A DNA stretch of 28,084 nucleotides, taken from an uncultured Agitococcus sp. (GTDB taxonomy: Bacteria > Pseudomonadota > Gammaproteobacteria > Pseudomonadales > Moraxellaceae). The stretch spans positions 1 through 28,084 of the forward strand of contig NZ_CALETI010000266.1 in the NCBI RefSeq assembly GCF_937920075.1, written 5' to 3'. Numbering within the stretch: position 1 is the first letter of the stretch; each line of letters opens with the position of its first letter. Position numbers and translations under genes: made by a program. The notes below the pieces were generated by a model. The model had not been told where the DNA came from. It saw nothing but the letters and a program-made list of their open reading frames with translations, and did no database searches. Below, one piece after another: positions 1-6,843 of the stretch.

Positions 1-2
1 AT

Positions 3-92
3 AGCGAAATTATTGAGTCAACGGTGGTTATGCTCAGAATGATTTTGATTGGCGCACAACAAATGGCTCATAATAAGCCAGATTTACGTTAG
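3..92 (+). CDS. C-terminal tail of an unidentified gene (5' end outside window)
   Basis: An open plus-strand frame runs from the window edge for 29 codons and stops at TAG 90-92. It overlaps the moaE stop codon (89-91, minus strand), so the two genes converge tail to tail. The visible peptide ends in GAQQMAHNKPDLR and contains a short hydrophobic stretch (VVMLRMILIGA). I do not recognise the family. The frame could be chance, since 29 codons is short, but the close-packed convergent stops are typical of real gene ends. Confidence 0.4.
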   Translation, partial: SEIIESTVVMLRMILIGAQQMAHNKPDLR

Positions 93-547
93 TTTTGCCA
101 TTTAGCCAAAGCCTGATTATCACTGTCTTTGGCTTCTACCCAAACACCTTCTGATTGCCCTGCAATATATTCCTTTTTCCAAAATGGTGCTTGGGTCTTT
201 AAATAATCCATTATAAATTCAGCCGCCGCAAATGCGGCATGGCGATGCTTGCTAGCCACTGCCACCATAACAATTTGTTCTTGCGCCGTTAAATACCCTA
301 CTCGATGAATAACGGTAACACCTAACAATGGCCAACGTTGTTTTGCTTGCTCAACAATATTTTCTAAGGCTTTTTGCGTCATGGCAGGATAATACTCAAG
401 TTCAATGGCTGTTACTTGACCATGACTGGCTTGCTCACGCACCAATCCAACAAAACTCACCACTGCGCCTGCATTGTTTAAATATAAGTTTTTAACTTCT
501 GTCTCTAAAACAAAATTGTTTTTTTGAATACGGATGTTTTTTTTCAT
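89..547 (-). CDS. moaE: MoaE, molybdopterin synthase catalytic subunit
   Basis: MoaE is the large subunit of molybdopterin synthase. It transfers sulfur from the MoaD C-terminal thiocarboxylate to cyclic pyranopterin monophosphate, making molybdopterin in the cytoplasm. The 152-residue length matches the family (about 150). Family landmarks are visible: GAVVSFVGLVR near residue 30, the SKHRHAAF segment, and the lysine-bearing KTQAPFWKKE motif that supplies the active-site lysines. It is the last gene of moaC-moaD-moaE, 41 bp after moaD. The neighbouring molybdenum nitrate reductase explains the local need for this cofactor. The start ATG at 547 fits the family N-terminus. Confidence 0.95.
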   Translation of the reverse strand: MKKNIRIQKNNFVLETEVKNLYLNNAGAVVSFVGLVREQASHGQVTAIELEYYPAMTQKALENIVEQAKQRWPLLGVTVIHRVGYLTAQEQIVMVAVASKHRHAAFAAAEFIMDYLKTQAPFWKKEYIAGQSEGVWVEAKDSDNQALAKWQN

Positions 548-564
548 TTTTAAGTATCTTCAAT

Positions 565-781
565 TTAGGGAGTGTATAAATAAAGGGGTTAGCCACCTGT
601 CACTGGTGGAAAAAATGCCACTTCGTCACCTTCATTTACCACACTCTCAAGAGTTGCCATTTCTTGATTAATCGCCACCAAGACCCCTTGTGTACAGGCA
701 AATAGCTCTTGCCATACGCCGCCTCTATTAGCTAATTGTTGTTTTAATTCTTCAACTTTAACTGAATTAGGGAGTGTATAA
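565..781. repeat. 15-bp direct repeat shared by moaD and the moaD-moaE gap
   Basis: TTAGGGAGTGTATAA occurs at 565-579, between moaE and moaD, and again at 767-781, inside moaD where the minus strand encodes YTLPN. On the minus strand, similarity seems to continue in broken form after each copy (TTGAAGA and TTAAAA blocks). The intergenic copy may therefore be a decayed duplicate of an internal moaD segment. Confidence 0.6.
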
Positions 782-843
782 TTTTCTTGTTGAGTCGCAA
801 GTTTCTCTCTAAAACTGGCAAAATAACAAATCGTAATGTTCAT
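589..843 (-). CDS. moaD: MoaD, molybdopterin synthase sulfur-carrier subunit
   Basis: MoaD is a ubiquitin-like small protein whose C-terminal Gly-Gly is adenylated and converted to a thiocarboxylate, the sulfur donor for molybdopterin. The sequence ends in FFPPVTGG, the diagnostic tail. I chose the ATG at 843 (84 residues, starting MNITICYF). It overlaps the moaC stop as ATGA, which implies translational coupling, and it gives the usual family length. An in-frame ATG three codons upstream (852) would lie inside moaC and adds only MAS. The gene sits between moaC and moaE. A 15-bp segment of this gene also occurs in the moaD-moaE gap (see the repeat entry). Confidence 0.94.
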   Translation of the reverse strand: MNITICYFASFREKLATQQENYTLPNSVKVEELKQQLANRGGVWQELFACTQGVLVAINQEMATLESVVNEGDEVAFFPPVTGG

Positions 844-1307
844 GCTTGCCAATCTCCTGATTTTCCGCCTGTCTTTTGTAATAGGCGTATTTGCTCAATA
901 ATCATGCCTTTATCTACAGCTTTACACATATCATAAATGGTTAATGCTGCTACTGAGGCGGCTGTTAACGCTTCCATTTCAACACCCGTTTGCCCTGTTA
1001 ATTTGCATGTTGCCGTAATTTTAATGTGCTCTAGCCCATCTGCTTCCAGTTCTACTTTGACGGACGATAGCATTAAAGGATGACATAAGGGAATTAAATC
1101 ACTGGTCTTTTTGGCAGCCTGAATACCTGCAATACGCGCCACCGCCAATACATCACCTTTGGCGTGTTTACCTTCAACAATCATATCGAGGGTTTGTGGC
1201 AGCATTTTAACTTTAGCTTCAGCAACCGCCACCCTAACGGTTGATGATTTTTCACTCACATCGACCATTCTGGCCGCGCCTTTCTCATCTAAATGTGTTA
1301 AAGACAT
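840..1307 (-). CDS. moaC: MoaC, cyclic pyranopterin monophosphate synthase
   Basis: MoaC acts with MoaA in the first step of molybdenum cofactor synthesis. It converts 3',8-cyclo-7,8-dihydro-GTP to cyclic pyranopterin monophosphate. At 155 residues it has the family length. Conserved segments are present: the N-terminal MVDV, the IAGIQAAKKTSDLIPLCHP block with active-site lysine and histidine, TGVEMEALTAASVAALT, and the C-terminal LLQKTGGKSGDW. A GAGAGAA sequence precedes the ATG. It is the first gene of the minus-strand moaCDE unit and is divergent from nudJ. moaA is not in the window. Confidence 0.96.
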   Translation of the reverse strand: MSLTHLDEKGAARMVDVSEKSSTVRVAVAEAKVKMLPQTLDMIVEGKHAKGDVLAVARIAGIQAAKKTSDLIPLCHPLMLSSVKVELEADGLEHIKITATCKLTGQTGVEMEALTAASVAALTIYDMCKAVDKGMIIEQIRLLQKTGGKSGDWQA

Positions 1308-1323
1308 GGATTCTCTCTATAAT
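1298..1323 (+). promoter_or_regulatory. Possible sigma70 promoter for nudJ-mnmA-hflD
   Basis: A perfect TATAAT lies at 1318-1323 on the plus strand, about 45 bp before nudJ. A weak -35-like TTAAAG at 1298-1303 sits 14 bp upstream, which is shorter than ideal. It overlaps the moaC start region. This is suggestive only. Confidence 0.3.
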
Positions 1324-1367
1324 ATTAAATTGAGCCTGTTTGGCTAATATATCAAGGAGTATAACAG

Positions 1368-1829
1368 ATGAATAACTGGCAACCCCATGTCACCGTTGCA
1401 GTGATTGTTGAACGTGATGGTAAATTTTTGTTAGTCGAAGAAGAAATTTTAGATTCTCATGTGGATGTCTATAATCAACCTGCTGGTCATGTTGAGCATA
1501 ACGAAACCTTAATTGAAGCAGCAAAACGCGAAGCACTCGAAGAAACAGGCTTTGAAGTAGAGCCAACCGCTTTACTGGGTATATATACCTATACCCCACC
1601 AAACAAGCCAGATACCACCTATTATCGTATGTGTTTTATTGCTAAAGCGATACATCATTATGAAAGACCACTTGATGAAGGCATTATTCGTGCGGTGTGG
1701 TTAACGTTAGATGAATTAGTAACGTCTAATCGCGCGCGCAGTCCTTTAGTGATAAAATGCATTCAAGACTATTTACGTGGTCAATCTTTTCCTTTATCTG
1801 CGATTTATGAGCATCCTACGTCACAATGA
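1368..1829 (+). CDS. nudJ: NudJ-type Nudix phosphatase
   Basis: This is a Nudix hydrolase of the NudJ group. In E. coli NudJ dephosphorylates HMP-pyrophosphate and nucleoside di/triphosphates. The start PHVTVAVIVERDGKFLLVEE closely resembles NudJ. The Nudix box follows at about residues 41-63 (GHVEHNETLIEAAKREALEE then TGF), with REALEE carrying the metal ligands. The motif SNRARSPLV near the C-terminus is also NudJ-like. The 153-residue length fits. It is the first gene of nudJ-mnmA-hflD, the same order as in E. coli. An AAGGAG sequence precedes the ATG, and the stop overlaps mnmA as ATGA. Confidence 0.93.
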   Translation: MNNWQPHVTVAVIVERDGKFLLVEEEILDSHVDVYNQPAGHVEHNETLIEAAKREALEETGFEVEPTALLGIYTYTPPNKPDTTYYRMCFIAKAIHHYERPLDEGIIRAVWLTLDELVTSNRARSPLVIKCIQDYLRGQSFPLSAIYEHPTSQ

Positions 1830-2950
1830 ACGCTAATTTAACTTCTTCCACCGCCACCACTCGTCCAAAAGTTATTGTTGGTATGTCTGGCGGTGTTGAT
1901 TCTTCTGTATCCGCTTATCTTCTTCTTCAACAAGGCTATGATGTTGAAGGCCTGTTTATGAAAAACTGGGAAGAAGATGACGGCACTGACTATTGCACAG
2001 CCAAAGAAGATCTCAAAGATGCTCAAGCTGTGTGTGACAAATTAGGCATCAAACTACATACCGCTAATTTTGCTGCGGAATATTGGGACAGAGTGTTTGA
2101 GCATTTCTTGGCAGAATACCAAGCAGGTCGTACCCCAAACCCTGATATTTTATGTAATAAAGAAATCAAGTTTAAGGCATTTTTAGATTATGCCCTTGTG
2201 TTAGGTGCTGATTTTATTGCCACTGGTCATTATACCCGTCGTAGTGCCGATAGTGATTGTGCACAATTACTCAAAGGTTTAGACCCCAACAAAGACCAAA
2301 GTTATTTTTTACATGCTGTTAATGGTAAACAGATCGCCAAAACCTTATTCCCTGTGGGTGATATTGAAAAACCTGAAGTGCGTCGTATTGCCGCCGAACA
2401 AGGTTTTATTAATCATGCAAAAAAAGACTCGACAGGCATTTGTTTTATTGGTGAACGCCGTTTTCGGGACTTCTTACAACAATACTTACCTGCACAAAAA
2501 GGTGAAATTGTCACCGATGAAGGCAAAGTCATTGGTGAACATTTAGGCTTAATGTATTACACCTTGGGACAACGTCAAGGTATTGGTGTGGGTGGTGTTA
2601 AAAACAGTGCTGAAGCCCCGTGGTTTGTGGTGGCTAAAGATTTAAATACCAACCGTTTGATTATTGGTCAAGGCCATGAACATCCTTTAATGATGTCACG
2701 TAGTTTATATAGCGAAAAACTCGATTGGGTTGCAGGCCATTTACCTGAGTTACCCTTACGTTGCAAAGCCAAAACTCGCTATCGCCAAGCCGATCAAGAT
2801 TGTGTGATTCATACCGAAGGCAATGGTGTGCGTGTGGTATTTGACCAAGCTCAACGTGCTGTAACGGCTGGTCAATCCGTGGTGTTTTATGTTGACGATA
2901 TATGTTTAGGTGGTGGAGTGATCGAAAGCACGGAGTTATGGACAGCATGA
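1826..2950 (+). CDS. mnmA: MnmA, tRNA 2-thiouridylase
   Basis: MnmA thiolates U34 of tRNA-Lys, -Glu and -Gln, using ATP to adenylate the base and a persulfide relayed from IscS/TusE. The 374-residue protein has the PP-loop SGGVDS at residues 21-26. The catalytic cysteines are C110 (in PNPDILCNKEIKF) and C206 (in DSTGICFIGER). The TATGHY-like substrate segment (FIATGHYTRR) and the C-terminal beta-barrel follow. Relative to E. coli it has a short extra N-terminus rich in Ser/Thr. The start ATG overlaps the nudJ stop, and the stop overlaps hflD, so the three genes are probably translationally coupled. Confidence 0.97.
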   Translation: MNANLTSSTATTRPKVIVGMSGGVDSSVSAYLLLQQGYDVEGLFMKNWEEDDGTDYCTAKEDLKDAQAVCDKLGIKLHTANFAAEYWDRVFEHFLAEYQAGRTPNPDILCNKEIKFKAFLDYALVLGADFIATGHYTRRSADSDCAQLLKGLDPNKDQSYFLHAVNGKQIAKTLFPVGDIEKPEVRRIAAEQGFINHAKKDSTGICFIGERRFRDFLQQYLPAQKGEIVTDEGKVIGEHLGLMYYTLGQRQGIGVGGVKNSAEAPWFVVAKDLNTNRLIIGQGHEHPLMMSRSLYSEKLDWVAGHLPELPLRCKAKTRYRQADQDCVIHTEGNGVRVVFDQAQRAVTAGQSVVFYVDDICLGGGVIESTELWTA

Positions 2951-3588
2951 GCAATATTCATCGGCAAAAAGTTTTAGCCTTAGCAGCAGTCTTTCAGGCA
3001 GCGGCGTTAGCCGATAATTTAGCACGTCGTGGTACAGCAGATACCACTGCAATCAAAACACTACTTGATAGCATTATTGTCTTTGATACCGATAATCCTG
3101 AAGCCATTTATGGTACACCTCAACAATTATTAATCGGCTTAAAATCGTTAGAAGCTTGTTTGAGTGTTAATAGCCTTGATGACAACAATCAACATGCTAA
3201 TCAGTTGCAATATGCTTTAGGGATGATTCAACTAGAAAATCAATTAAGCAAATCGGATAAGCTGTTAGAAACACTACGCCAACGTTTAGAACAAGTGCAA
3301 AAACAACTCGTGGTTTTTGATAATGATGTGACCGCTCAACCTATGATTAATAATTTTGCGGGCATTTATATTGATACGATTGGCACCTTAAAATTTAGAC
3401 TACAAATTAAAGGTAAAGAGCAAAAATTGCAAACGCTTGGCGTGCCAGAGCAAATTCGTGCGGTGTTATTAGCTGGAATTAGAGCAGCTTGGTTATGGCG
3501 ACGCTTAGGTGGACGCCGTTGGCATTTGTTATTTACACGCAGTTCGATTATGGAAGAGTTGCGTGTGTTAATTAAGGAAGTCAGATAG
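2947..3588 (+). CDS. hflD: HflD family lysogenization-regulator homologue
   Basis: HflD is a conserved gammaproteobacterial helical protein encoded after mnmA. In E. coli it lowers lambda lysogeny by binding CII and is membrane-associated; its normal cellular role is unclear. I chose ATG 2947, which overlaps the mnmA stop (ATGA) and gives 213 residues, the same length as E. coli HflD. The in-frame start at 2902 would add 15 residues encoded inside mnmA. The protein starts MSNIHRQKVLALAAVFQAA, typical of the family, and ends with a basic RAAWLWRRLGGRRW segment and a short helix. Confidence 0.93.
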   Translation: MSNIHRQKVLALAAVFQAAALADNLARRGTADTTAIKTLLDSIIVFDTDNPEAIYGTPQQLLIGLKSLEACLSVNSLDDNNQHANQLQYALGMIQLENQLSKSDKLLETLRQRLEQVQKQLVVFDNDVTAQPMINNFAGIYIDTIGTLKFRLQIKGKEQKLQTLGVPEQIRAVLLAGIRAAWLWRRLGGRRWHLLFTRSSIMEELRVLIKEVR

Positions 3589-3610
3589 GCGTATTTTCTC
3601 TAAAAATAAA

Positions 3611-3657
3611 GACTTACACATTTCATTGAAATAGCAAACAGTGAATTGCGTAAGTCC
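3611..3657. repeat. Small palindromic element with GACTTAC ends
   Basis: GACTTAC at 3611-3617 is matched by its reverse complement GTAAGTC at 3651-3657, and GC before the right arm resembles the left flank. It lies in the gap between the converging hflD and nirD genes, so it may also act as a terminator. Related GGACTTAC/GTAAGTC ends occur at 10766-10908 and 16938-16974. No coding capacity is visible. Confidence 0.55.
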
Positions 3658-3682
3658 TCAAAGTTAAAAACACTACCCAAAA

Positions 3683-4006
3683 TCAAGCCCTAATATATAC
3701 ATACTCATCCTGTATAATCACATCATAGGCAGGTACTTTAACGCTATTATCTTCTAAGCATTCGCCAGTTTCCAAATTATAGTGATGCTTATAAATAGGT
3801 GATGCAACTACTTTTTGACCTTGTAAATCACCTACTAAACCGCGTGATAAGACATTAGCTTCACTAAATGGATCAAAATTGCCAATGGCAAAAATATCGC
3901 CACTATGCAATTTGAACACTGCAACTTGTTGGCCTTTGACTAAAGCACCGACACCCAAATTAACTGGTAATTCGGCAACTGGACAAATTTTTACTAAATT
4001 AGTCAT
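3683..4006 (-). CDS. nirD: NirD, small subunit of NADH-dependent nitrite reductase
   Basis: NirD is the small partner of NirB in the cytoplasmic assimilatory NAD(P)H nitrite reductase (nitrite to ammonium). It has a Rieske-like beta fold but, as is usual in NirD, lacks the Rieske CxH...CxxH cluster ligands. The 107-residue length matches the family (about 108). Typical segments are LGVGALVKGQQVAVFKL, DPFSEANVLSRGLVGD and VASPIYKHHYNLETGECLED. An AGGAG sequence sits 7 bp before ATG 4006. It lies downstream of nirB, separated by a gap of 170 bp that contains two palindromic repeats. Confidence 0.95.
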   Translation of the reverse strand: MTNLVKICPVAELPVNLGVGALVKGQQVAVFKLHSGDIFAIGNFDPFSEANVLSRGLVGDLQGQKVVASPIYKHHYNLETGECLEDNSVKVPAYDVIIQDEYVYIRA

Positions 4007-4049
4007 CTTTTTACTCCTGATAGATCAATGACCTATCTTTCAAAACTGG

Positions 4050-4088
4050 GTGTAGAAAATGGGTTTCCTTCGTTAACCCATCCTACAC
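4050..4088. repeat. Palindromic repeat A in the nirB-nirD gap
   Basis: The arms GTGTAG (4050-4055) and ATGGGTT (4059-4065) are mirrored by AACCCAT (4075-4081) and CTACAC (4083-4088), forming a long hairpin with a short loop. The pattern GTAGGATGGGTT...AACCCAT resembles dispersed REP-like palindromes found in many gammaproteobacteria and cyanobacteria. That resemblance is from memory. Confidence 0.7.
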
Positions 4089-4118
4089 TCAAATATTTTA
4101 TACAAAGCTCTCTTCGCC

Positions 4119-4176
4119 CTTCGACTCCGCTCAAGGCACATTGAACGGAGTCATAGGTAGCTGAGCGAAGTCGAAG
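4119..4176. repeat. Palindromic repeat B abutting the nirB stop codon
   Basis: CTTCGACTCCGCTCA (4119-4133) pairs with TGAGCGAAGTCGAAG (4162-4176) with one mismatch. An internal CGGAGTC (4146-4152) can compete for the left arm, so two alternative hairpins exist. The right arm ends exactly one base before the nirB stop (4177-4179). Repeats of the form CTTCGACTCCGCTCA...TGAGCGAAGTCGAAG are very widespread intergenic palindromes in bacteria. It could terminate nirB transcripts or stabilise their 3' end. Confidence 0.75.
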
Positions 4177-6705
4177 TTAAACTTCTGCAACCGCAATACG
4201 GCCTGCTTTTTCTTGAACCGTTGCAGGACGGATTTGACCACGCTCTTCAACAAAGACCACGTTGTTATCCACTTCATCACTATTCACGAAAGAGCGGAAA
4301 CGTTTGAGAGTTTCTGGGTTATTGATGGCTTCTTTCCATTCACAAGCAAAGGTATCAACCACATGTTGCATTTGGCTTTCGAGTTCAGCAGCAATGCCTA
4401 AAGAGTCATTGATAATCACGTCTTTGAGGTAATCTAAACCACCTTCTAAATTGTCACGCCAGACGCTAGTCCGTTGTAAACGATCAGCCGTACGGATATA
4501 GAACATTAAGAAACGGTCTACATACTTGATTAAAGTTTCACTATCTAAATCACCAGCCAATAACTCAGCATGACGTGGCTTCATACCACCGTTACCACAG
4601 ACATATAAGTTCCAGCCTTTTTCGGTCGCAATCACACCTACGTCTTTGCTTTGTGCTTCGGCACATTCACGCGTACAACCACTCACCGCAAATTTGAGTT
4701 TGTGTGGACTACGTAAACCGCGATAACGATTTTCTAAATCAATGGCAAAACCAACAGAATCTTGCACACCATAACGACACCATGTTGAACCAACACAAGA
4801 TTTTACGGTACGTAAAGACTTACCATAAGCATGACCTGATTCAAAACCTGCATCGACCAACTCTTTCCAAATCACAGGTAATTGTTCAACACGTGCACCG
4901 AACAAGTCGATACGTTGACCACCCGTAATTTTGGTGTAAAGTTTGTACTTTTTGGCCACTTCACCAATGATAATTAAACCTTCAGGCGTAATTTCACCAC
5001 CAGGAATACGTGGCACGATGGAATAAGTACCATCTTTTTGCATGTTGGCTAAGAAATAGTCATTGGTGTCTTGTAAACCAGCCAATGGCTTTGCCAAAAT
5101 ATGCTCATTCCATAAAGAGGCAAAAATGGAGGCTGATGTTGGTTTACAAATATCACAACCATCACCTTTACCGTGTTTAGCGATAAAATCTTCAAACGTA
5201 CGAATGTTGCCAACTTTTGCAAGGTGATACATTTCTTGACGTGAATAAGCGAAGTGTTCACAAATATCTTTTTTGACTTCCACACCACGTTTTTGTAATT
5301 CACATTTTAAGACTTGACCCACTAAGGCAGAACAACCGCCACAACTGGTGGCTGCTTTGGTGCAAGATTTTAATTCACCTAACTCCATGACACCGCCTTC
5401 AATGGCAGTACATAAGTCTTGTTTGGTGACGTTATTACAAGAACAAATCACCGCGCTCATGGGTAAGGCATCAACCCCTAAACCAACAGGTTTACTGCCA
5501 TCGGTAGCAGGTAAAATTAAGGCTTCGGGTTTTTCGGGCAAGGTCATATCGTTAAGCTTGAGCTGTAATAAATCGCCATAAGCTTCAACATCACCTACTA
5601 ACACCGCACCTAATAACTTTTTACCATCATTAGAAACAACAAGCTTTTTATAAACTTGATTACGTTCATCAATATAGCTGTAGTTTAAACTGCCCGCCGT
5701 TGCACCATGTGCATCACCAATTGACGCAACATCCACACCCATTAATTTGAGTTTGGTGCTCATGTCTGCGCCAGTAAATTGTTTGTCGTCATTGCCTAAA
5801 ATATGGGTACAGGCCACTTCTGCCATTTGATAGCCTGGTGCCACCAAGCCATAAATTTTGCCATCCCACAAAGCACACTCACCGATTGCATAGACATCAG
5901 GGGCATTGGTACGACAGAAGTTGTCAACAACAATACCGCCACGTGGCCCAACAGTAATACCATTCGCACGAGCGATATCATCACGTGGACGAATACCCGC
6001 AGAGAATAAAATCATGTCAGTTTCGAGGCTAGTACCATCAGAGAACTTCATGGCATGACGACAGTTTGCGCCATCAGTAATTTCAACGGTGTTACGTTCG
6101 GTGTGAATGCCCACGCCCAATTCAGCGATTTTGCTACGTAATACTTTGCCACCCATATCGTCAATTTGCACCGCCATTAAACGTGGGGCAAATTCAACAA
6201 CGTGAGTTTCTAAACCTAAGTCTTTCAAAGCTTTAGCAGCTTCTAAACCTAACAAGCCACCACCAACAACCACACCTACTTTTGAGCTAGCAGCTGTTTC
6301 TTTAATGGCATATAAATCTTCGATGGTACGATATACCAAGCAACCTTCACGGTTGTTACCTTGTACAGGGGGTACAAAAGGATAAGAACCTGTGGCTAAT
6401 ACTAATTTGTCATAATGAAACACATCACCATTTTGTGTAGTGACCGTTTTGGCAGCAGTATCAATGCCTGTGGCACGAGTATTTAATTGCAAGCCATAAC
6501 CTGTGTTACTAAAGAAATCGTTTGGTGTAACACTGAGGTCTTCGGCGGTTTTACCACTAAAGAAAGCGGATAATTGTACACGGTCATACGCAGGACGTGG
6601 TTCTTCTGCCAACACAATAACTTCGTGTGGCACTGTTGCTTTTTTGGCAAGGTTTTCTAAGAAACGGTGACCAACCATACCGTGACCAATCATGACTATA
6701 CGCAT
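4177..6705 (-). CDS. nirB: NirB, large subunit of NAD(P)H-dependent assimilatory nitrite reductase
   Basis: NirB reduces nitrite to ammonium in the cytoplasm using NAD(P)H electrons passed through FAD and Fe-S clusters to siroheme. The 842-residue length is standard. Domains run in order: an FAD/NAD oxidoreductase (GHGMVGHRF near residue 7, the NAD-binding GVVVGGGLLGLEAA near 144, and YAIGECAL near 272); a BFD-like [2Fe-2S] domain with C421, C423, C455 and C458; then the sulfite/nitrite reductase half-domains. The siroheme/[4Fe-4S] cysteines are C637, C643, C677 and C681 (SCVGSTWCRYG and SGCTRECAEAQ). All key ligands are present. AGGAG precedes ATG 6705. It lies after nasA with a structured 138-bp gap and before nirD. 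Confidence 0.97.
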   Translation of the reverse strand: MRIVMIGHGMVGHRFLENLAKKATVPHEVIVLAEEPRPAYDRVQLSAFFSGKTAEDLSVTPNDFFSNTGYGLQLNTRATGIDTAAKTVTTQNGDVFHYDKLVLATGSYPFVPPVQGNNREGCLVYRTIEDLYAIKETAASSKVGVVVGGGLLGLEAAKALKDLGLETHVVEFAPRLMAVQIDDMGGKVLRSKIAELGVGIHTERNTVEITDGANCRHAMKFSDGTSLETDMILFSAGIRPRDDIARANGITVGPRGGIVVDNFCRTNAPDVYAIGECALWDGKIYGLVAPGYQMAEVACTHILGNDDKQFTGADMSTKLKLMGVDVASIGDAHGATAGSLNYSYIDERNQVYKKLVVSNDGKKLLGAVLVGDVEAYGDLLQLKLNDMTLPEKPEALILPATDGSKPVGLGVDALPMSAVICSCNNVTKQDLCTAIEGGVMELGELKSCTKAATSCGGCSALVGQVLKCELQKRGVEVKKDICEHFAYSRQEMYHLAKVGNIRTFEDFIAKHGKGDGCDICKPTSASIFASLWNEHILAKPLAGLQDTNDYFLANMQKDGTYSIVPRIPGGEITPEGLIIIGEVAKKYKLYTKITGGQRIDLFGARVEQLPVIWKELVDAGFESGHAYGKSLRTVKSCVGSTWCRYGVQDSVGFAIDLENRYRGLRSPHKLKFAVSGCTRECAEAQSKDVGVIATEKGWNLYVCGNGGMKPRHAELLAGDLDSETLIKYVDRFLMFYIRTADRLQRTSVWRDNLEGGLDYLKDVIINDSLGIAAELESQMQHVVDTFACEWKEAINNPETLKRFRSFVNSDEVDNNVVFVEERGQIRPATVQEKAGRIAVAEV

Positions 6706-6760
6706 TGCTGACTCCTGCTGTATTTGCTAGCTAGAGGTACCTGTTTAAACGGGGTACTAA

Positions 6761-6776
6761 CAGACGGCGTTGTCTG
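6761..6776 (-). ncRNA. Hairpin with AACGCC hexaloop in the nasA-nirB gap (candidate ANTAR target)
   Basis: On the minus strand, CAGAC and GTCTG form a perfect 5-bp stem around the six-base loop AACGCC. The loop has A at position 1 and G at position 4, the pattern reported for RNA bound by ANTAR antiterminators. Flanking sequence can form an outer helix (CTGTTAAA with TTTAAACAG, one bulge). A second hairpin lies upstream at about 6794-6833 (AACACG/CGTGTT and GATACTG/CAGTATC). No clear U-run follows, so an attenuator is not shown here; the match rests on the loop shared with the other two leaders. Confidence 0.45.
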
Positions 6777-6843
6777 CGGGTATTTAACAGAACACGTTTG
6801 TTGATACTGCCAACATTACCAGTATCCGTGTTTGTTGCTCAGT

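Noticed and set aside
2902..2946. Longer start for hflD inside mnmA
   Set aside because: ATG 2947 overlaps the mnmA stop and gives exactly the E. coli length of 213 residues.
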